Assembly (NCBI GenBank): GCA_035291645.1
Contig: DATDRQ010000253.1
Coordinates: 1-9,682 of the forward strand
DNA length: 9,682 bases
Direction: 5' to 3'
DNA from: DATDRQ01 sp035291645
GTDB taxonomy: Bacteria; Chloroflexota; Anaerolineae; Anaerolineales; UBA4823
The position numbers and the translations under genes are program-made. A model generated the notes under the pieces. The model searched no databases. It had not been told where the DNA came from and saw only the letters and a program-made list of their open reading frames with translations. Positions 5,552 through 9,682 of this stretch are shown here, piece after piece (within the stretch, counting starts at the first letter, position 1; every line of letters starts with the position of its first letter).

Positions 5552-7681
5552 TTAATCGCCAGGAGGGGTGGCGCAGGTATCCACGCCGCGCGCCGCTCCC
5601 TGTAACGACACACCCCACGAAAGAATAGGAGAATCAGCCGCAGGCTGGCCGCTCTCAGGGTCCAGTGGGCCGTTATACGTAATCTCCCCGCTGCGAACGC
5701 TCACCACCCACAGGCTGGATTCCTCTCTGGGTTTGCGGGCGCCTTTGAAGGCCAGGTACTCTCCATCCGGTCTCCAGGCCAGGCTGCCTGCGAAGGCCAT
5801 CTCCACCAGGCGGCGGTAATCGCCGGATTGCAGATCGAGCAGGTAAAGACCGCAGCCTTCCAAAGCGCGGGTGCAGGCGAACAAGGATAGGCGGCGGCTG
5901 TCCGGTGAAAATGTGAAATTGCCTGAGATCAGGTCGGGGAGCGGTTCTCGAACCACAGTCAGATCCTCCAGACTGAACCAGCGCAGGGGTCTGGCCCCGT
6001 AGGGAGGTTCCTCAAACCATTCCGTAAAGGCGATCAATTTTCCGTCGGGAGAACGCAGGCAAGATAGGCTGCGGGGATCGCCAAACGGCACGTTGCCCAG
6101 GTAATAATCCTCGGCGAATATGTCCGCCCGCGTAGTTGTGGAAGGATCGAGTTCGCTCAGGCTGGTCCATTGAAATTCCAGCTTACTGCGGGAAGGATCG
6201 AGATCGGCAGGAGGGCGTCGGTGAGGGAACGGTACTCGCTCGGGTTGGGGTTGCCAGTGATAGGGTTGGGGAGTGTAATCCGCTAGAAGCGGATCGCTGC
6301 TGGAGTTTCTGGCAAGCCGGGTCGGAAGATCCGAGGAGGGATCGAATAACCGGCTGGATATAGGCAGGTCGAAAAAAACCTCCCTGACGACGACTTCTGT
6401 TTCCAACAGCCCTGAATTTTTCTGGTCGAACCATTGGCGGCGCAGAATCACCCCGGTGCGCGTGTCCACCCAAAAACGACCCTGGTATTGAAGCAGGTCG
6501 GCTTGCGGATCATCCGGGTACGCCTCCCCCGTTGTGGTGACGAACCAATCCATAACCAGAGTTTCCCGTCCGGCGACAGCGTCCTCACCGACTACTTCGG
6601 AAATTTCATCGAAGGTAGTACGCATGCGGGTGGGCAGCAGCAGTTCGTGGATAGGCAAGGAGTAATCCACCAGGCTTTCGTGTCCATAACGGGCGAGCCC
6701 GCCGGTCGAGTAGTTCATCGCCGTCACCCGCCCTGCGCTGCTCAGCAGGGCCAGCTCGGCGTCACCCTCGGGTGACCCCGAGAGGGTCAGGCTGTAATCC
6801 GGCTGGCTGATCCACACTTGCTGGCGCTTCACCTTAGGAGCACCGACATAGTCTGGTGGTCCGTAGCGGATAGTTTCGGCCTCCGCCCACAGGGTGTTCC
6901 AGTTGTGGTGGCTATCCAGGATGCGCTGGCGGATCGTATTTGGGCTGGAGCTGAGGGTGAGCGGTTCCAGGGGAGGGACAGGCGTTACCGGGGCGATCGC
7001 GGCTGGCCGGGTGGGAGTGGGCGGATCGGCGGGCGCTGGAAGTGTAGCCATGGCCGCCCTGCCGAGCAGGATCGCCAGAATCAAGCCCAGGCCAACCAGG
7101 ACGGCTTCCTGGATACGCGCAGAAAATCGCCGGCGTTGGTGTGACAGGTGGACCAGCTGTAGAACTTCGGCCTGAACCTGTTGGTGGTCTTCGTTAATGA
7201 GAGCTTGGAGAGAATCAACCTGACTACCTGGCTTCTCTTCCAACTTACCGGCTTGCTCTCCGCTTTTGTTTGCCTGCGCTGTCTTCTCTAATTCCGCTTG
7301 CACCCGCTCTTCGGACACCTTCAACACGTAGGCTGTGTCGGCGATGGAAAGATCCAGTTCCTGGAACAGAGTTCGGGCGAGGGCGGTTGCCGGGAGTTTC
7401 TGGGTATTCCGGGGGAGGCAAGTCTCAACCGCCAACCGGTAGATCCAGGCAGGCGCGCTGGTGCGGCCCGCATACTGGTAGGCCTTGATCGCGGCTGCGG
7501 CCAGCGTTTGCGTGGCGGATCGCCTGGTCGAGACTGGATCGCCCAGGATGATCAGGCACACCTGGAAAACCTGTGCGTACTGATCTTGTACCAGGAACTT
7601 GATTAGAGCCTGCTCTTCTTCCTGGCTGGAATCGAGCATCCACTCCAGGTCGGAGAAGCGGTCCGGATCTGTTTGTGTCAT
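5552..7681 (-). CDS. Membrane-anchored ECF-sigma-like / RseB-LolA-like / TolB-like propeller fusion protein
   Basis: A 709-residue protein I cannot assign to a named gene. Residues about 20-90 resemble ECF sigma region 2 (ALIKFLVQDQYAQVFQVCLIILGDP ... PAWIYRLAVE when read in pieces), but degenerate. Residues 100-134 resemble a sigma region 4 helix-turn-helix (LDLSIADTAYVLKVSEERVQAEL). A charged linker and one membrane helix (about 191-213) follow, then a Pro/Thr-rich linker (214-240). Residues about 248-448 resemble RseB/LolA-type sensor domains, including GRFWVDTRTG at 401-410. Residues about 535-665 carry propeller-like repeats (SPDGKLIAF, SPDSRRLSL, RPDGEYLAF). The positive side before the helix puts the sigma-like part inside and the rest outside. 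The start ATG is 6 nt after the dehydrogenase stop, with GAGAGA between. Function unknown; an envelope-stress or surface sensor is possible. Confidence 0.75.
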   Translation of the reverse strand: MTQTDPDRFSDLEWMLDSSQEEEQALIKFLVQDQYAQVFQVCLIILGDPVSTRRSATQTLAAAAIKAYQYAGRTSAPAWIYRLAVETCLPRNTQKLPATALARTLFQELDLSIADTAYVLKVSEERVQAELEKTAQANKSGEQAGKLEEKPGSQVDSLQALINEDHQQVQAEVLQLVHLSHQRRRFSARIQEAVLVGLGLILAILLGRAAMATLPAPADPPTPTRPAAIAPVTPVPPLEPLTLSSSPNTIRQRILDSHHNWNTLWAEAETIRYGPPDYVGAPKVKRQQVWISQPDYSLTLSGSPEGDAELALLSSAGRVTAMNYSTGGLARYGHESLVDYSLPIHELLLPTRMRTTFDEISEVVGEDAVAGRETLVMDWFVTTTGEAYPDDPQADLLQYQGRFWVDTRTGVILRRQWFDQKNSGLLETEVVVREVFFDLPISSRLFDPSSDLPTRLARNSSSDPLLADYTPQPYHWQPQPERVPFPHRRPPADLDPSRSKLEFQWTSLSELDPSTTTRADIFAEDYYLGNVPFGDPRSLSCLRSPDGKLIAFTEWFEEPPYGARPLRWFSLEDLTVVREPLPDLISGNFTFSPDSRRLSLFACTRALEGCGLYLLDLQSGDYRRLVEMAFAGSLAWRPDGEYLAFKGARKPREESSLWVVSVRSGEITYNGPLDPESGQPAADSPILSWGVSLQGAARGVDTCATPPGD

Positions 7682-7687
7682 TCTCTC

Positions 7688-8677
7688 TCAATTCATTACC
7701 AATACAGCTGCACCTGTAAGATGACCTTGTCTGAGCCGCTCAAGGGCTTCGTTCGCCTGCTCGAGCGGGAACGCCTGCACCTCGGTCTGCACCGGCACCT
7801 GCGGGGCGATCCGCAGGAATTCTTCACCATCCTGGCGGGTCAGGTTGGCGACGGAGCGGATCAACCGCTCCTCCCATAATAATCGATAAGCGAATGCGGG
7901 TATGTCGCTCATGTGGATACCGCCGCAGACGACGGCCCCTCCCTTGGCGACAGCCTGCAGAGCTGCCACCACCAGCGCTCCCACCGGGGCGAAGACCAGG
8001 GCTGCGTCCAGCTGCTGTGGTGGCGCCTGGGTCGAATCTCCTGCCCAGTCCGCGCCCAGCCGCCGGGCAAAATCTTGGGCGGTGAGATCTCCGGGCGAGG
8101 TGAAGGCGTAAACTTTCTTGCCTTGGTAAATTGCGACCTGGGCGATGATATGGCCCGCCGCGCCGAAACCGTAAATACCAAGCTTCTCAATGTTTTCACC
8201 CGCCAGCCGGTACGCCCGGTAGCCGATCAACCCGGCGCACAGTAGCGGTGCAACCTCGATGTCGGAATACCCCTCCGGTAGGGGGAAGCAGTAGCGCTGG
8301 TCGGCAACGGTGTAGTCGGCAAAACCGCCGTCGATGGTATAGCCGGTGAACAGCGCGTGGTCGCACAGGTTTTCCTGGCCGCGCCGGCAGTAGCGGCAGG
8401 CGCCGTCCGTGTAGCCGAGCCAGGGCACACCGACCCGCTCGCCCAGCTCGAAGCGGTCGGCCTTATCGCCGCACCCAACCACCCGCCCGACGATCTGGTG
8501 CCCGGGGATGAGCGGCAGCTTGGGCTCGCGCAGCTCCCCGTCCAGGATGTGCAGGTCGGTCCGGCACACCCCGCAGGCGCTCACTCTAAGCAGTACCTGG
8601 TCAGGACCAGGCTGGGGGACCGGCGCTCGCCTGGATTCGAGAGGCTGCCCGGGTGCGGTAAGCATCATGGCGCGCAT
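7688..8677 (-). CDS. Zinc-dependent alcohol dehydrogenase, TIGR02822-like
   Basis: Medium-chain dehydrogenase/reductase, cytoplasmic, expected to oxidise an alcohol or reduce an aldehyde with NAD(P). Using the start proposed here (329 residues): catalytic-zinc ligands are the Cys in S-A-C-G-V-C-R (residue 35), His in P-G-H-Q (60) and Cys in A-P-L-L-C-A-G (147). The nucleotide loop is G-F-G-A-A-G at about 170-175. The region F-A-P-V-G ... G-G-I-H-M-S-D-I-P strongly recalls the TIGR02822 subfamily. In the structural zinc lobe, TDGACRYCRRGQENLC, the first of the four usual Cys is Asp. An upstream in-frame ATG at 8716 would add 13 residues, but that segment is encoded by a palindromic repeat and the family normally begins near M-R-A-M, so 8677 is preferred. 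No clear ribosome-binding site precedes either start. The next gene begins 6 nt after its stop. Confidence 0.9.
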   Translation of the reverse strand: MRAMMLTAPGQPLESRRAPVPQPGPDQVLLRVSACGVCRTDLHILDGELREPKLPLIPGHQIVGRVVGCGDKADRFELGERVGVPWLGYTDGACRYCRRGQENLCDHALFTGYTIDGGFADYTVADQRYCFPLPEGYSDIEVAPLLCAGLIGYRAYRLAGENIEKLGIYGFGAAGHIIAQVAIYQGKKVYAFTSPGDLTAQDFARRLGADWAGDSTQAPPQQLDAALVFAPVGALVVAALQAVAKGGAVVCGGIHMSDIPAFAYRLLWEERLIRSVANLTRQDGEEFLRIAPQVPVQTEVQAFPLEQANEALERLRQGHLTGAAVLVMN

Positions 8678-8689
8678 AGATCGCGAAAG

Positions 8690-8748
8690 TAGGGGCACGG
8701 CGAGATCGTTCCTCATCGAATTTAATGAACCACGTAGCCGTGCCCCTA
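8690..8748. repeat. 59-bp REP/MITE-like palindromic element
   Basis: Perfect 12-bp inverted repeats TAGGGGCACGGC (8690-8701) and GCCGTGCCCCTA (8737-8748) enclose 35 bp. The inner part adds an imperfect stem: CGT...TCAT against ATGA...ACG, around an AT-rich loop. It lies exactly between two minus-strand genes. The outer edge of one arm supplies the TAG stop (8748-8746) of the adenosine-specific kinase gene, and the other arm falls inside the longest possible reading frame of the dehydrogenase. No T-run follows on either strand, so it is not a standard terminator, although the hairpin could affect mRNA stability between the genes. Copy number elsewhere cannot be judged here. Confidence 0.65.
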
Positions 8749-9231
8749 AAATTTGTACCCGATCATCCTGAGGAATCCTTTGCGCCAGGCGATGTCCTCC
8801 TCCCCCTCTATCCCCTGCGGCGTGAAACCGTCGGCGACGCCCAGGATCGCCCGGCCCCCATCGGTCTCGGCGACGATCACCTCGCTCGGGTTAGCCGTGG
8901 CGCAGAAGATGCGGCACACCTCCGAGACCATCTTGACCGTGTTGAGTACGTTGACCGGGAAGAAGCCCTCCGCCAGGAAGAGGATGAAGCTGTGCCCGGC
9001 CGCGATCGCCAGGGCGTTCCGCTGCGCCAGCTCGATCATCGCCGGATCGGTGCCTGACCAGCGCACCAGGCGCTTCCCGGAGGCTTCGCTGAAAGCCAGC
9101 CCGAACTTAATCCCCGGCACGGCGCTCACCAGCGCCTCGTGGACGTCCTCGACGGTCTTGATAAAGTGCGACTGCCCCAGGATGAAATTGATAGGCTCGG
9201 GCTTTTCGATCTTGACGCTGATCAGGTTCAT
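8746..9231 (-). CDS. Adenosine-specific kinase (PF04008/COG1839 family)
   Basis: A 161-residue protein matching the small adenosine-specific kinase family first described from Pyrobaculum, found widely in archaea and some thermophilic or anaerobic bacteria. Highly conserved blocks seen: INFILGQSHFIKTVEDVHEAL at about 14-34 (in two parts), VPGIKFGLAFSEASGKRLVRW at 38-58, AGHSFILFL at 78-86, VNVLNTVK at 93-100, VCRIFCATANPSEVIVAET at 105-123, GRAILGVADG at 126-135, and the C-terminal RKGFLRMIGYKF. Full length for the family. The start is supported by AGGAG at 9245-9241, nine bases upstream, and it lies 22 nt after the stop of hpt, so the two are one operon. It is expected to convert adenosine to AMP, complementing base salvage by the upstream gene. 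Its stop codon is formed by the edge of a palindromic repeat. Confidence 0.92.
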   Translation of the reverse strand: MNLISVKIEKPEPINFILGQSHFIKTVEDVHEALVSAVPGIKFGLAFSEASGKRLVRWSGTDPAMIELAQRNALAIAAGHSFILFLAEGFFPVNVLNTVKMVSEVCRIFCATANPSEVIVAETDGGRAILGVADGFTPQGIEGEEDIAWRKGFLRMIGYKF

Positions 9232-9240
9232 GGTGTGCTT

Positions 9241-9245
9241 CTCCT
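9241..9245 (-). promoter_or_regulatory. Ribosome-binding site of the adenosine-specific kinase gene
   Basis: On the minus strand GAGGAGAAG (9246 to 9238) contains AGGAG nine bases before the ATG at 9231. It confirms that start and sits within the short gap after the hpt stop at 9254, which leaves no room for a separate promoter and supports co-transcription. Confidence 0.65.
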
Positions 9246-9253
9246 CGAATACC

Positions 9254-9682
9254 TCACCGGGATGCCTCCTGGCGGATCTCGGCGATATACGGCAGGGTGC
9301 GGTGATTTTCGGCTAAATCCAGGCCGTAGCCGACTACCCACACGTCTGGGATCTCAAAACCCAGGTAGTCGATGGGAAAATCTACCTCACTGCGCTGTTT
9401 GCGCACCAGCACGCAGCTGCGCAGGGAGGCCGGGTTCCGGCCCTTAAGCACCTGGTACAGGTACTGGAGCGTGTGTCCAGAATCGACGATGTCTTCCACG
9501 ACCAGCACGTGCTGCCCTTCGATCGGCTCGCGCAGGTCCATCAGGATGCGCACCGCCCCAGACGAGGACGATTTTCCATAGCTGGATAAGGCCATGAAAT
9601 CGACCGTATGCGGGATGGACAGCTGGCGGGTAAGGTCTGCCAGGAAGATGAACGCCCCTTTGAGGATGCCGATCAGGTACAA
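9254..9682 (-). CDS. hpt: Hypoxanthine phosphoribosyltransferase (5' end outside window)
   Basis: Purine-salvage enzyme that joins hypoxanthine (and usually guanine) to PRPP to give IMP or GMP in the cytoplasm. The 142 visible residues are about four fifths of the usual 170-180. The frame is open to the window edge, so the first visible codon TTG is internal. Counting visible residues, L-I-G-I-L-K-G-A-F-I-F at 3-13 carries the conserved K-G pair. S-S-Y-G-K at 33-37 is the flexible catalytic loop. VLVVEDIVDSGHTLQYL at 59-75 is the PRPP-binding signature (two acidic residues then D-S-G-x-T). DVWVVGYGLDLAENHRTLPYIAEI at 113-136 forms the purine-binding and C-terminal segment. In many bacteria hpt sits beside tilS and ftsH; the upstream side cannot be seen here. 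It heads a two-gene salvage unit with the adenosine kinase downstream. Confidence 0.95.
   Translation of the reverse strand: MYLIGILKGAFIFLADLTRQLSIPHTVDFMALSSYGKSSSSGAVRILMDLREPIEGQHVLVVEDIVDSGHTLQYLYQVLKGRNPASLRSCVLVRKQRSEVDFPIDYLGFEIPDVWVVGYGLDLAENHRTLPYIAEIRQEASR

Noticed and set aside
8678..8716. ATG at 8716 as the start of the alcohol dehydrogenase
   Set aside because: The extra 13 residues derive partly from one arm of a palindromic repeat, no ribosome-binding site precedes this ATG, and family members normally begin close to the next Met.

Overview
The window reads as GC-rich bacterial chromosome organised as two convergent gene blocks that meet at about 5413-5551. Several features fit an anaerobic Chloroflexota lineage such as Anaerolineae: a TIGR02822-like zinc alcohol dehydrogenase, a PF04008-type adenosine-specific kinase beside hpt, and a membrane-anchored sigma-like/beta-propeller fusion. 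That assignment is an inference from gene content, since no phylogenetic marker is present. No rRNA, tRNA, CRISPR array or transposase was seen.

Plus-strand block (1-5412): a carbohydrate-uptake and sugar-phosphate cassette. It has the 3' part of a MalF-type ABC permease, a complete MalG-type permease, two tandem and strongly divergent NagB-fold proteins (glucosamine-6-phosphate deaminase/isomerase superfamily), and a PfkB-family kinase resembling ribokinase. After a 186-bp gap with two tight palindromes comes a uroporphyrinogen-decarboxylase-superfamily protein with the His-x-Cys...Cys zinc site of MtaA/MtbA-type methyltransferases. A stem-loop overlapping its stop codon, and a weaker one further on, probably end the transcript. 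The ABC-binding protein, ATPase and any regulator are not in the window. The simplest reading is uptake of a sugar, phosphorylation by the PfkB kinase and processing by the NagB-like pair. Because both NagB-like proteins lack canonical catalytic residues and the kinase lacks the usual sugar-binding Asp, the substrate is probably not plain glucosamine or ribose.

Minus-strand block (9682 down to 5552): hypoxanthine phosphoribosyltransferase (5' end outside the window), an adenosine-specific kinase 22 nt downstream, a 59-bp palindromic repeat, a zinc-dependent alcohol dehydrogenase, and 6 nt later a 709-residue protein. That protein joins a degenerate ECF-sigma-like cytoplasmic part, one membrane segment, an RseB/LolA-like domain and a TolB-like beta-propeller region. 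The first two genes form a small purine-salvage unit. The last two look translationally coupled.

The most interesting items are the sigma-like membrane fusion, the paired non-canonical NagB proteins with the zinc-site URO-D protein in one sugar locus, and the palindromic repeat that supplies one gene's stop codon and a likely false start for the next.
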